Origin: Prunella strophiata | Lineage: Eukaryota; Chordata; Aves; Passeriformes; Prunellidae | Length of the DNA stretch: 64,000 bases | NCBI GenBank assembly: GCA_036583965.1 | Contig: JAZBQD010000015.1 | Location: forward strand, 85,015,309-85,079,308 | Direction: 5' to 3' | Part shown: in pieces, positions 36,956-48,253 of the stretch | How the letters are laid out: the number at the start of each line of letters is the position of its first letter | How positions within the stretch are numbered: the stretch's first letter is position 1 | The notes under the pieces: model-generated | Told to the model about the DNA's origin: nothing | Seen by the model: the letters and a program-made list of their open reading frames with translations, nothing else | The model's database searches: none | Position numbers and translations under genes: made by a program

Positions 36956-37158
36956 AGAAGCAGCAGGAAAGCTTAAACAGCTATAAGGTATCACCAAGTT
37001 CACCAAACAGTTTGGACGGAGCAGACTTGTCCTCCATTGACGCCATGATGTCAGCAGTGATGAATGTGGGGAAGATTGCTGAAAACGGCGGGAATTCTCA
37101 AAATGTCAAATCCCCCTCAAAGTCTCCTGCACCAAATCGGATTGGCAGGAGGAACCAG
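36956..37158 (+). CDS. RREB1: RREB1 coding exon B: conserved N-terminal segment
   Basis: The exon is 203 bp, with a TTAATTCCAG acceptor and an AACCAG|GTACAT donor. It enters with AG completing a Glu codon and leaves in phase 0. It encodes partial-protein residues 41-108: a short Lys/Gln-rich start ([10 protein letters not shown]), then the RREB1 signature ([20 protein letters not shown]), a Ser/Pro/Lys stretch ([11 protein letters not shown]) and the basic IGRRNQ end that precedes finger 1. The segment starting VSPSSPNS corresponds to MTSSSPAG at the mammalian N-terminus, with GTA (Val, 36988-36990) in place of the start ATG. The first ATG codons in this exon are the adjacent pair at 37045 and 37048. 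No zinc finger is present here. Reading through the donor gives a further 23 codons before a stop, which I treat as intron. Confidence 0.95.
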
Positions 37159-40100
37159 GTACATAAACCCAAATGCAGGGAGGGCAAAGGGGAGACAAGC
37201 AGCTGCCTGGAAAGTGATAAGATGTAATTTATGTTTCTTTGATTGTTTTGCCTTTTTTCCCCCTCAGTGGTTGTTTCTTGCCCCTGCCTCTATGTATGTT
37301 TTTTGCTATCTCTCCAGACCATAACTTAGAAAACTGGAAATTAGAAGGGGCCATGTGCTTGGATTGACACATAAAAAACATTTGAGCACGAGCTCCAGTG
37401 CCATGCAATGTTGGTCTAGCAGATGCCCCTAGCAACAAAGTCACCTAAGAATTGCCATTTTTTCCTGATGCATCCTTTCTCCAGGCTCTTGCATTTGCAT
37501 AATCTCATGAAGTGTGTAGCTGCCCCGTGGAAGGTTCAAGTGATTTATGGTTAAAGGTGGTTCTGGAACAAAACATTCATCAGGGTGCTCAGTTCATATG
37601 TGTAGTGTAAGGTGCCCTTAACTTCCTTGTTAATAAAAGCCTGAAGAGCTAGTGCAGAATGCCTTTTATGAATTTTGCAGAGTAAATATATGTAGCTTTT
37701 ATCAGGTTTTTTCCATTTACCAGTTGATGGCACCAGGTGGTAGCAGTATTGATCGAAACAAGTGAAAGGAGAGAGTCGTATCAGTTAAGCTGTAGTTATT
37801 TATATCCATGTTTTTCTCCTGCTGGGCCAAGCTCCACCAAAGAAGGTGCTGCAGAATATCGAGAAAACCCCCAAATCCCTGTAGTCATTTGACTTTAGAG
37901 CTTGAGGTGAAGCACAGAGACTTTGTAAAGGAATCAAGATGTAACAGGGGCCAGAAAGGTTGAGAGGCGTGACTCATGTGATGTTCCTATAGTAGTTTAT
38001 TAATAGCTTGCTGAGTAGCTGCCCAGTTGACAGACTTATGACTTGTCTTGGATTTTTTAGCATGAAAGGAGTTAAAAGCCATTAGCTGTAAGTGGACATC
38101 CTTAAATGAGGAATGGGTAGTATACAGACAGCTGTGTTTGTGGGATTCTGTTGTCTAGCACCTGGCTCTAAGGTTTATTTACAATGTTCTCACTTAGGGG
38201 CTGCTCTGGTTCCTTGATTTCATCATGTGAAGTGAGGCACTGGAGTCCAGACCAGTCTCAGGGCAGTGCTGTTACACAGCTGTCCACCGGTACACCATGT
38301 GGTCTGGCTTCAGGGAAGTTTATTAGTGTTGGTGACCTTTATTCCACCTGGTATTTCGGTGGGCATCGAATCAAAGGAAGCTCTAGAGTAAATGTGACAG
38401 GATTAAGAGGGATTCTTACAGCATAAAAATAAACAAATACATTGAAAACATAGTAAATTGCCTGTTTGTCTTTAGGCTGAAAGATTGTTACAGCCAGAGG
38501 GGCAAATGGCTACATTACCGAGAAAATAGAAGTGAGATGTGAAATACTAAGTGGGTATCAATCTTGTTAGCAGGCTCTAATACAGCGAATTTCCACTGTC
38601 AGCATTGCAGAATGAAAGCACTGAATTGTTTTAGTGTGTAACAGTGCAGGGACCTCATATTCTGGTCAGAATATGCCCCTTTTTATAATATCAAGGATAA
38701 TAACAGCTGATTTTCTGGGTCCAACTGCTGTTTCCCATGAGTTGGCAGAGAAACATTTTGCCCTGAACCTTTGTCCCAAAGTCTATGGTTCTCTTCATAA
38801 TGCTGACTTTATCTTGGCTGCCGTCTACCCCATAGTCTAAAAAGCATGTTCTCACATCAACTTGCATGTAATTTAACTTCTCATTTGCTTTGCTCTTGAA
38901 GAAAATAAAAAATGTGACAGAGTTTTTTGGGCTGGAGAAAAACAGACAGACTTAATACACAGCTCCAAAAGCATTTGCCATCATTTGAATGCAGAGCAGT
39001 TGTGCCAGATTGACTTACTAAAGGGAGAGTAGCTGACAAATGAGCTGCTAATTTTATCTTTCAGTTCAAGAACTGTGTTTTCACCAACTTGGCTCTGGTG
39101 GGGTAGCTGAATGCCTGTGTTTTAAATTGGTGAATGGGGGTACTCTTACAGTAGGGATGCTAATGTTTTTTGGCCTGGATTGGGCTAGTCAACGGATTTG
39201 CTTGAGCTGTGTTACGGTATGCAGCTTGTAGCCTGTCTGACCACTGGAGAAAGTTTGGGTTTTAGTTAATAATAAACCCCAGATTCAATACTAATCAGCT
39301 CTGGCTGAGCTGTAGTGTGTTTCTGATCTTTGCTTCAAGGTGAACCAGTAATTACTCCATCTTTTGTTATTTTGCTGATTTGACGAGAGGGCAGTCTGGA
39401 AAGTTGGGTTTGAAATCATCAAGTGCATCATGTAGAACTCCACCACTCGTTTAAGGAAGAGGGGGACAAAAAACCAGTAGTGGGTTGATAATTTTGCAGA
39501 AATAGCCTGGGGATTAAACATCATCTAAACTGTCAGCACCTATGCAGGGATTTTCCTCACGGCACAGTGTGTTTGTGCTCTGTCTTGAGCCAGCTTTTAA
39601 CAGGGTGCAGAATAAGTGAAGCTGATCATTACTTCACGGTCAGGTTGCATATAGTAAAATTAAAGTTGTATAAGTAGGATGGAATGAATAATTGTGAATT
39701 ACACGTTTGTATATGAAAAATGGGGGAGGGGCACTGAGATAATGCATTTTAATTTCCTTTGAGTGTTCAGACTTAATAATGGCAGCATTTCTTGCTTTCT
39801 TTCTAACGTTTTGCAAGTGCTAGTACATTAGACCTTGGCCTGTATGTGTGGCCTACAGTGATTACCTTTGGGATGTAGAGGCTGAAATGTAGTTGGAAAA
39901 ACATGTACAAGCAAAAGAATGGGGAGGAGTGGGAGAACCTAATCCTTTCATTTTAGAAACAAAGTCTCAAGACTTGTTTTCTTCAGAACAAATGGTAAAA
40001 TAGCTCTTCATCCATGTCCACAGGTCACAGAAGTTTTTATTGCAAAATTATTATGGCCCTGTTTTTGAAAACAAAACATAATACAGGTACTCTCTAGAAT

Positions 40101-41573
40101 GGTTCCCCAAATCATGCAGGAGGGGATATTGCTTTAATGAGACATAAAAGCAAAAAGAACTTTCTCTTAACTCTGTGTCAGCATCTCACAGTCCTGATGT
40201 GCCAGCGAATTTGTCACAGAGACTTGGGTGAGTCATTCACAACTTTCTTTGTGAATGCTTGTGTCTGACAACCTGGAAATGGTTGCTTCTGAGTTGATGA
40301 CTTTGGAATACCACTGGGGAAAGACAATTGTGTGGAGAGAGGAAATGCATAGACACACTCATACCCATCAACTTGCAGCTAAAGAACTGCTGAGAATGGG
40401 TTCTGCTTTTTGCTTGTTTTCAAGCTTTTGCTAATGATACTTAAGACAGCGGCAAAGAACTTCAGTAGAAAATATCACTTGGTATAAAAATTGTGTTTTC
40501 CCATTAGTCATGCAGAGATGGTTTTTGTACTGTCTTGTCACTAGAGGTGTGCATCATTCTAATGGAAAACTGAGGTTTAATTTTGAGTGCCAGATTATCT
40601 TCCTTTTAATATACAGGCGTTACTGCATAAGCCGTGCCTGGCTTCTGGTGAGGTTGTGAAAATGCCCTTTACATCATCCAGTAGCCATCCTTGTGGACAA
40701 ATTGAGGCAAACAGCTTTGGTTCCTGCAAGAGTGCCATTTCATCTTTGGCTGGAAGAGTGGTGGCTTTGCTCAGTGTCTCAAGGGCATACTTAAATCAGG
40801 TTGAGCTCCCTGGTTGGCTTCATTGTTTGTACTCGTGGTTTGACCATAGTTACTCCTCATTCTCACCTGGGCGGAGAATGATGGGGTTCATAATGGGTTT
40901 TTTTGGAGTCACGTACACTCCTGCATTGTCACCTCTTCCTCGCTATGATCTCATCAGATCTTGCGAGCTTCAGAAGGGTGGGGCCTGGCTGGTGTGCCTG
41001 GATGGGATACTTGCAGCAGAAACACAGGATGCTGAAGGAAATGGTGCTGATGATTCAGTAAATGCCACTCTTCCTTCTGAGTCAGCCAGAACATGCAGCC
41101 CCTACAAAAGGGCACCAGGATAGTGCTTTGCCATCAAGATAGGGTGGAAAATCTGAAGTTCTGACAACTTGTGCTATTAAAAATCTTTGGGAAGAATAAT
41201 GATATTTGCCCATGTATTCTGATGATGTTCCAGGAATTACTTTCTGGTCAGCTAAATTCCTCCTGGCAGTTCGAGCTCCTTGCAATTGCCTTCACTTCCT
41301 GTCCTAAATTGCTACTGCTGAGTATCTGTGTGCTGTTAAAACAGCTGCTGTACTTCTGTGATAGTTGAAATGGCCCCTGTTTATAAATTCATAAGTTTCT
41401 GAAACTTGCTTGAGGGTTTTATCAGTTGATAAATATATAAATGTAAGTTATTCTTTTAGCAGTGGCCTTTTGTACTTGGGATGGATTATGTTTTTCCATC
41501 CTCATCACTGACAGCTTTCTAGTCCTTTTACATCTATATTCCTTCTGATTGTTTTGTTCTCTTTTGTCCACAG
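37159..41573 (+). other. RREB1: RREB1 intron between exons B and C
   Basis: GTACAT donor and TGTCCACAG acceptor, 4.4 kb. It contains the 5S-headed SINE at about 40905-41390. A 178-codon open frame at 40587-41123 overlaps the SINE head and is not a gene. The rest shows no recognisable feature. Confidence 0.9.
40905..41390 (+). mobile_element. Ancient 5S-rRNA-headed SINE with Deu-like domain (AmnSINE1 / 5S-Deu type)
   Basis: 40942-41011 matches 5S rRNA in order: GATCTC-TC-GATCT, AGCTT--GAAGGGT, GGGCCTGG and GGATGGGA. This covers the internal polymerase III promoter part of 5S. Downstream, 41030-41085 (GCTGAAGGAAATGGTG, ATTCAGTA, CTCTTCCTTCTGAGTCAG), 41154-41190 (GAAGTTCTGACAACTTGTG, ATTAAAAATC) and 41222-41260 (ATGTTCCAGG, GTCAGCTAAATTCC) follow, in the right order, what I recall of the central domain of amniote 5S/Deu SINEs. 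The tail near 41330-41355 (TGCTGTTAAAACAGCTGCTG) also fits. It has the same orientation as RREB1. It is diverged throughout, so ancient and not mobile. The ends are approximate and the subfamily is from memory; the 5S part is the firmest. Confidence 0.82.
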
Positions 41574-41663
41574 GAAACAAAAGAAGAGAAGTCTTCCTAT
41601 ACCTGTCCTTTGTGTGAAAAGATTTGCACTACACAGCACCAGCTAACTATGCACATTCGTCAG
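41574..41663 (+). CDS. RREB1: RREB1 coding exon C: zinc finger 1 (most of it)
   Basis: The exon is 90 bp (30 codons), phase 0 at both ends, with a TTTTGTCCACAG acceptor and a CGTCAG|GTATGC donor. It encodes ETKEEKSS followed by a classical C2H2 finger: YTCPLC supplies the two Cys (C-X2-C), and after 12 residues comes the first zinc-ligand His in MHIRQ. The second ligand His is the first codon of exon D, so the finger crosses the splice junction. Two extra non-ligand residues in the finger (Cys in KICTT and His in TQHQ) match the mammalian protein as I recall it. Finger 1 is part of the N-terminal DNA-binding cluster. Exon identity is secure. Confidence 0.96.
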
Positions 41664-41925
41664 GTATGCAGAGTAGGAGATCTTGGTTTCTTACTTTTAT
41701 TGAGAGTGTTTCATTTGCAGGTTGCATTTTGCAGTGGTGAAGAACAGTTCCATGTGCAAGCCAATTAAATGCTTCCATTGTTTTGCTTTTATTTTAGCCT
41801 TCCCTTGCATTTTCTTCAAAAAGCACACCCCACAAACCTAACTCTGAGGTGGGTCATTTTCCTCCCTTCCTTGCCTGGCATTCCACCCCCCACCCAGTGG
41901 CTCAAACAAGGATGTGTGTCCTGTT

Positions 41926-41954
41926 CTGCATAGCTTAAGGTATCCTAAGGATCC
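41926..41954. repeat. 29-bp dispersed repeat, copy 1 (partner at 42650-42678)
   Basis: It reads CTGCATAGCTTAAGGTATCC then TAAGGATCC. The partner differs at five of 29 positions in the same orientation, 724 bases downstream. Confidence 0.7.
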
Positions 41955-42119
41955 GGAAAACCACTTCCATCATGAGGCCTAAGTCCTCTTTTATTATCCT
42001 GTTTGAGTACAGATCTTTTTACTGGTCATGCAAATTAAGAAGCAGGAAGACATAATTTTTAAATCAACTCAGTGTAGAAGAGTCTCAGTCTTTCACAGGA
42101 TATAGCAGTGTTGAGAGGC

Positions 42120-42139
42120 TTTTTTTTTTTTTTTTTTTT
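42120..42139. repeat. Poly-T tract (20 T)
   Basis: Uninterrupted T20 followed by AACTGG, in the intron between exons C and D. It is too far from the acceptor to be its polypyrimidine tract. Confidence 0.95.
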
Positions 42140-42649
42140 AACTGGATAATGCACTTTTTTGTCAGCTGCAGGCCTGTTCTTGCTCCTCCTGAAATATATG
42201 CATACTTAATAAGGAGGTTTGCCCTTTTCTCTAGCAGAAGGTTCTGCTTTGGATGCTAAGGTGTGGTTGATGACTGGCTTCACTAGATACTTATTGCTTC
42301 AGTTTTTCCTCCTCTACTGCAACTGTTACTTAATTATTTTTTTCTTACTCTCCGCTTGTTTTCTGGGGATTTTTTTTTGTATGTGAAGAAATCTTCAAGT
42401 CTGTGAATGCAAGTAAGAAAGAGTGGTACATATAGCACGGTAGCTAATGGCCATAACTTGACCTTGTAATGCATTCTTGTGGCCATAGAATGTACATGTA
42501 CACTCAGAAGCAGTTTAGTTTTGTTGTCTTACTATGAAGTAAGTTTAAAATTAATATCTTTAAAGAGTATTTGTTTTTAAGTGTCTATCTTCTGCTGTGA
42601 AGTTCATATTTCCATCCTCTTTCCTTACCACTCATACAACCCCAAACCA

Positions 42650-42678
42650 CTGCACAGCTTAAAGTATCCCAAGGTACC
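42650..42678. repeat. 29-bp dispersed repeat, copy 2
   Basis: It reads CTGCACAGCTTAAAGTATCC then CAAGGTACC, partner of 41926-41954. Flanking similarity is weak, so the extent is uncertain. Confidence 0.7.
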
Positions 42679-42793
42679 ATTTGTCTGATGGGTTGTTGCT
42701 GAGTCCCCCTGTATCCTCTTTGCTGCAGAAATGCTGCATTGCAGGCTCTATGAAAAAGCTACTTGTGCTGGTGCATTAAGGGGTTAAAGATGA

Positions 42794-42842
42794 GGGGGGA
42801 GGAGGGGGCTGGAGTTGAGGGAGGAGGGCTGGGGAGGAGAGG
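42794..42842 (+). other. G-rich motif, possible G-quadruplex, upstream of exon D
   Basis: It contains runs of 6, 5, 3, 3 and 4 G in about 40 bp on the transcribed RNA strand; one spacer of 10 bases exceeds the strict pattern. It sits about 150 bp before the exon D acceptor, where G-runs can act as intronic splicing elements. Confidence 0.5.
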
Positions 42843-42988
42843 TATCTACAGGGCACACCCTCATACAAGGTATTGTGCCAAGTAGCTCTTTAGAGCCGCT
42901 TAATTTAAGATGTTTATAGTTCTTGCTGATATTTTACTGGCACTTCAGAAGGGGCATTCAATGAAAAAAAAATCATTGCTTTCTCCAG

Positions 42989-43152
42989 CATAACACTGAC
43001 ACTGGAGGGACAGACCATTCCTGCAGCATCTGTGGAAAGTCTCTGAGCTCAGCGAGCTCCCTTGATCGCCACATGCTGGTGCACTCAGGTGAAAGGCCTT
43101 ATAAATGTTCAGTATGTGGACAGTCCTTCACCACCAATGGAAACATGCACAG
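42989..43152 (+). CDS. RREB1: RREB1 coding exon D: end of finger 1, finger 2, most of finger 3
   Basis: The exon is 164 bp, with a TTTCTCCAG acceptor and a CACAG|GTGAGTG donor that is close to consensus. It enters in phase 0 and leaves in phase 2, splitting an Arg codon. The first codon is the last His ligand of finger 1, followed by the linker NTDTGGTDH. Finger 2 is [21 protein letters not shown]. It is joined by the classical TGEKP-like linker SGERP to finger 3, which begins [17 protein letters not shown] and receives its two His ligands from exon E across an 18.4-kb intron. All visible ligands are present and spaced C-X2-C-X12-H-X3-H. The close pairing of fingers 2 and 3 by SGERP is typical of fingers that bind DNA together. 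Confidence 0.97.
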
Positions 43153-46100
43153 GTGAGTGCTGATCGTGTGCCAGGAGTTTGGAAAGGATTACAGCATAGG
43201 GGGCTGTTTTGTTTCCTTGGAGGGACTAGCAAGCTGACTAAAGACACTCGGGCAGGAAATGTAGAGTTTCTGTGACCTACCAATGTGGCATAACACACAC
43301 TACATCTACTAGAATGCTTAAGTAGTGGGAGGAAATGAGAAAGATCTAACTTTCTTTAAGTATTATCAAGAGTTGTTTGGGTTTTTTTTTAATAGTAATA
43401 GTAGTATGACAAATGGATTTTTCATAGGGGTTAAAAATTTATAGCCAAGCTATATTGTAGATTCTGATTTGATAGCTTCAGAGTCATGAATTCAAGCAGT
43501 TGTATTAGAACATCTGGGGTTTTGTTGGTGTTATGTACTTAGGTATCCAAGTGCCATCATGAAGATGCCTCTGTGGAATATTTATCTTGTTTTTAAATAC
43601 ATACATCAATATTTGTTTGCACTATAGACAACTTATTGCACTATAGATCTGGCAAATTCTCTGCACTCCAAATTTCCATATGTAGTTTCCTTTGTAGGGA
43701 TGTAGCAATATGTACATTTGTCAACTGGGGAAACAAAATGTTAAAGCGCATGGGTTTTCCTTCCCCTCTCTCATCCCTTGATTCGGTATTAATTTATTTG
43801 CATGGGTGGAACATCTCAGAACTGATTAAGACTTCATGGATTCCCACACAGCTTTAGTCCCCATATCAAAAAGTTTACAACCTACAAAGAAACTGTAAGA
43901 TGGGTGGGGGAAAAGAATATTGCTTACAAGCAAAAGGGCAGGAGTGATGGTTACAGACTGTGTGGAAAGGAAGAAGTCTTGTTTCCCTGGTTATTACTAA
44001 TAATTTTTCAAGCAGTGTGCTATAGGTAGAATGAAAGGGTGATTTTGATGACAGTAGGAAAGATGACATAGTCCTGCACAATGGGAGCAAGTACCTGCTT
44101 GCAGCGTTACCTTTTCTGTATCATTTTGTTCCTGTTAAACATTTGGATGAAAAGAGAGGGAATGCAGTTTTGTGACTCTATTTTTACTTAACTTAAAATT
44201 GATTGGAATTGGGGAGAGTTAGCAAGATAGATAAAAAATGAGAAGGGAAAAACACAAAGAGATACTGGCCTTGGGCACTGACTAAATCACACATCTGACT
44301 CATCTGACCAGAGGTATTGTGAGCCACCCACGTTTGCCAGGTTGGGTCATTACTCTGCATGACGTGCAGAAGGCAGGGCCACTGCTGAGTTGCAGCTGAT
44401 GCCACTGTCAGTATCCAAGGGTGACTTCCAGTGGTGGAACTCTGGGATGGTCAGTCACTGGTGTCTGGGTGGCTTGCTGAAGGGCTGCTTGTGTGGTTTG
44501 AGTATTTGCTCACTGGGCATCTCTTATGCTCTCCTAGAAGCAGGAAAGGGAAGCTTCCTCTGAAACTTGACTCCAGGCCTGTAAGAGATTGATGTAGTCT
44601 CCTTTGCTTATACAGGTTTCCCCATATAGAAATTCTTAGCATGCTTCTGTAGCAAATTTATAGCTGGAATTGCCAAACTCAGTAACTTGCCCAAAAGAAG
44701 TAAAGATCAGTACCTTCTGATGAGAAGATAGTTAGGTTTTAATTTTTTTCTCTTAACAAGATGATGCCTGAAGTTACTGGGATGGAGTGCTATATTTACT
44801 GACCGCACTAAGAGGGACCTAAGTTCAGGCCAGGAAAATCTTGGTATTAAAAGTTTTTTTGTCTGGTAGGTGCCTGTTGGTTCTGTTAGGCTCCTTCCTG
44901 TGCAGGGCTGCCCTGCAGCAGCAGAACGCTGTTCCTGAGCTTGGTATCTCTGCAATGAGTGACCCCAGACCCATGACAAGCAAAATCCTGAGCACACTGA
45001 AACATCCTGGTTCTGCTAAAGGAGAGTTGTGGTTGGCAGACTGCCTTCTGGTCTTTTTCAGTGAATAACCTTTTCTTGTTGCTATAACTGACTGTAATAC
45101 TGGATCTTGTTGCTGAAGGAAGGCATGAATGTGCAAGTAGGCAGATGAGGATAAATGCAAAGTGAAATCAAATTTTTATCTGGTTCTATGACATACTCAC
45201 AAGGAAGATGTTCATTTTGCCCATCAGTACCTCCTTCTGAAACAGGTATTTCTGGTCTAAGATGGTGTGAAATAAATTTCTTTGTCAGGCATCTCAAACT
45301 TAGCTGTAGCATTATGTCCAATGGAGTGTCAGTGCTGTGGCTGAATCCATCTCAAATCTTACTCAAAATTGCTTCTGCCTCAGGATTCCAGAGCAAGGAC
45401 CTGTTTGCCAGGTCCTGCCTCATGTGTAACTCCTGCAGGCCACGTCTGTGGTGGTGCCATGTCTGTTCTTCTGTACAAGCTAGATGATACTACAAGTCCA
45501 TCTTTCTCCTCTTTTGTGTGCAGTTCTTTTATTGTTCTCTATTTTTGTGCTACATTGTGTAAGTAGTGGCAGATGTATGTCCAAACCAGCAAAAAAAACA
45601 ACAAAAAAATTTCTCATGTGCCCATGGTAGCCAGCAGGGTGGTATCCCTGGACCATTGCACAACATGGGGTCAGAGAGAGGAGTTACAGGTTCAGCAGAA
45701 ACTTGTGATGTGCTGGTAAAGAATCAGTGTAACTTGTGGAGGTCCTGCAGGAGCTTCCCAGGATTTACTGTACTTACACCAAATATGCTTATTTTACAGG
45801 AGAGGAGCAAGGGAGAAGTTGGTCTGCTGGTATCTGATTGGTGGGAAAAATGTGTAGGCTTATGCCATGTCCATCCTCTCTTCTCTTTTCCCCCCCTGCC
45901 ATGTTCTGGCTCTTATTTAGCTGTCTATACTATTTTTAAATCCAGACTTTTAAGAGACCTTTTAGGGGAAAAAGTTCAATGGAATGGTTTTGTCCAGGGA
46001 AATACTGTGCCATGGGAGTACTTACTGCTGTTCCATCACAGAATGAAATTTCTGATCTGTCTTTCAACCTCAAAGCAGCCACATCATTAGATATTCAACT

Positions 46101-48232
46101 GAGTAGAGGAGGGAAGGAGACAGGTTTTGGTTGCTTTTTTGGGTTGGAAAATTATTACTGAGGTTGTTACAGTCTCAAGAGCCAACCATCACCATCAAAT
46201 GTATTTATTCACCACCTTCTCTTTACCAAGGGAGAAAAAAACTCCAGAGCTCTTATGTGATGCTCTTTTGCATTACAGTAAAGCTACTGTGCAACAGATA
46301 ACTTTTTTGTGGTGTGAGTGAGAACTCTGTTTCCTGCACATCTCTTCCTTGAGTTACTGTAGCTGTGCTGGGGTGTTGCATGTGCTCTTCACTTGTGAAA
46401 TCCATGCTGGCCTTCCTGACTCCCACAATACATGCAACACTTCATTTGTTAATGAGTCATAGCCTCTCATATGAAATCCAATTTCTTTTTGTTGTGCTCC
46501 TTGGCTCCTCATCAACAAGTTAAGTTGAATGGGCACAGCAGACTGGGGTGGAGTGGGAAGGTTCTCTTGTGCAATACTAGTAAGAAAAAGAGGTTAAAAC
46601 CTGGTTCCTTTTCTGACCAGTGTGACTCTTGGCCAGGATTTTCAACAGGGAACCTTGAGCCCAAGGTATCTCAGAAACTCTCTTACATGCTGCCAGGCTG
46701 TTCAGGAGTGACCTGAACCTTCTGTGGGGACAGTCACATTTGGAGAGAGCAAAGGTCTCTGGAGAGTGCTCAATATCCAGAGAAAAAAACTGATTTTCTC
46801 ATTCTTCCTGTTGTGCTGTCAGACTGTCTGCTGCTATATCAGTGCTGCTCCTACCATTTGTGGAGGGTTGGTGCAATCTGATACAACAACTGGAAGATCT
46901 GCCTGGTATCAGCATCAGGAATTGCTCTGAAGAAGACCAGGAGATCATGCAGAGTTTTTTAGAGTTTTGTTTTTGACCAACATTGGAAGGAGCAAGTCTT
47001 CTTGGAAATAGCAAGCCTCTTAGAATCAGGAGCTGATTAGAGATTTGTGAGCATTGTTTTCTTGGGGCTTTTTAAGAATCTGGAGGAAAGAGTTAAATCA
47101 CAATAGTTTTGAGTTCAGCATTCCTGTAACTGGCACTGTAATGATCAGTACATAAGAAAATATGCAATTTAGGATACGCCTTATCCTCACCCTTCTTTGC
47201 TAGAGGGACAGACCCTGTGGCTTTCTCTCAGCCACAGTGAATTAAAGTTGAATACTCATATGTCCATCAGGAGTATAAACTATATGGAGGGGAAGGGAGT
47301 GTATAAAGAGTTTCTGTAGCTCTGTAAGAGCTGGGGATTTCCAGTGTACTGCCTCCACTCAAAAGATTGTAACTACTAAAGACTTTCCAAAGATTTTCCA
47401 TCTGTACTGTCATAGTAACTCCCTTGGGAGTTCATCTGTGAATAATGCCAGCTCTGAGGAGCCCTTTTGGGTCTAGACTCTGACACCAAATAGGAGGTTT
47501 CAGTCTGTTACTCCATCTCTACCACTGCCTCTCCCCAAAATGCAGACAGAGGAGTTAGGCTGCTGCTGTGGTTGTAGTGGTGGTTTGTGAGCATTAGGAA
47601 GGGACCTTGACGTAGAGAAAAAAATTTTCCTTGACTTACTGTGTTGCATTCAAATAGAATGTGCATCAGCCTTCAGTGGGAAGGGCGATGCCTCCACTTT
47701 GCTCCAAAAGTGTTTCCTTTGGGGGTAGGATACTTTGCCAGCAGTTCCTTTTCCATTTCTGTGACTAAGGATAGTCTGTGCCTATCACTTTAAAGTCACA
47801 TTTTCCTCCCTGCCAAAGACATGCTCTCCATGCAACTAGAAAATGTTAATGGGGTATAAATGCCAAAAGGGAGGCGAGAAATGACCTTCCTGCCAGTTTC
47901 CAGTGGGAAGCTATTAAAGGCTCTGTGGCAAGTCTGAAAAGAGTAAAAGGATAATACATGTGTTTTGGCCACAGCTTTCCCAGTTTGGTAAATGAAGGAG
48001 CATTGTCCATGGCTGGTTTTCTCCAGACTGTCCATATAAGTCCAGTAATGCAAACTAACTGAAGTGTTTCATTTGAAACTAACATGTAGAAAGTATCTAC
48101 CTTCTTTCTCTTCTTCCATTTCTTGCCCCATACGTGACAAAATTATTCAGAATGGCTTTTTATTTACATCCTGCTTAGGTACTTGTGGGCTGTTTCTGTA
48201 CCATCTCAGGAGCAGGTCTCAAAGTTTGGGGA

Positions 48233-48253
48233 TTTTTTTTTTTTTTTTTTTTT
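48233..48253. repeat. Poly-T tract (21 T)
   Basis: Uninterrupted T21 in the 18.4-kb intron, with no recognised adjacent element. Confidence 0.95.

Larger units (their letters stand above)
41664..42988 (+). other. RREB1: RREB1 intron between exons C and D
   Basis: GTATGC donor and TTCTCCAG acceptor, 1325 bp. It contains a T20 tract (42120-42139), a pair of similar 29-bp segments (41926-41954 and 42650-42678) and a G-rich motif (42794-42842). No further exon. Confidence 0.9.

Noticed and set aside
40942..41011. A functional 5S rRNA gene
   Set aside because: Only the internal part resembles 5S, with many substitutions. The sequence continues into a SINE body, not a T-run terminator.
40587..41123. 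178-codon open frame on the + strand
   Set aside because: It runs through the 5S-derived head of the SINE and ordinary intron, so it is an accidental frame.
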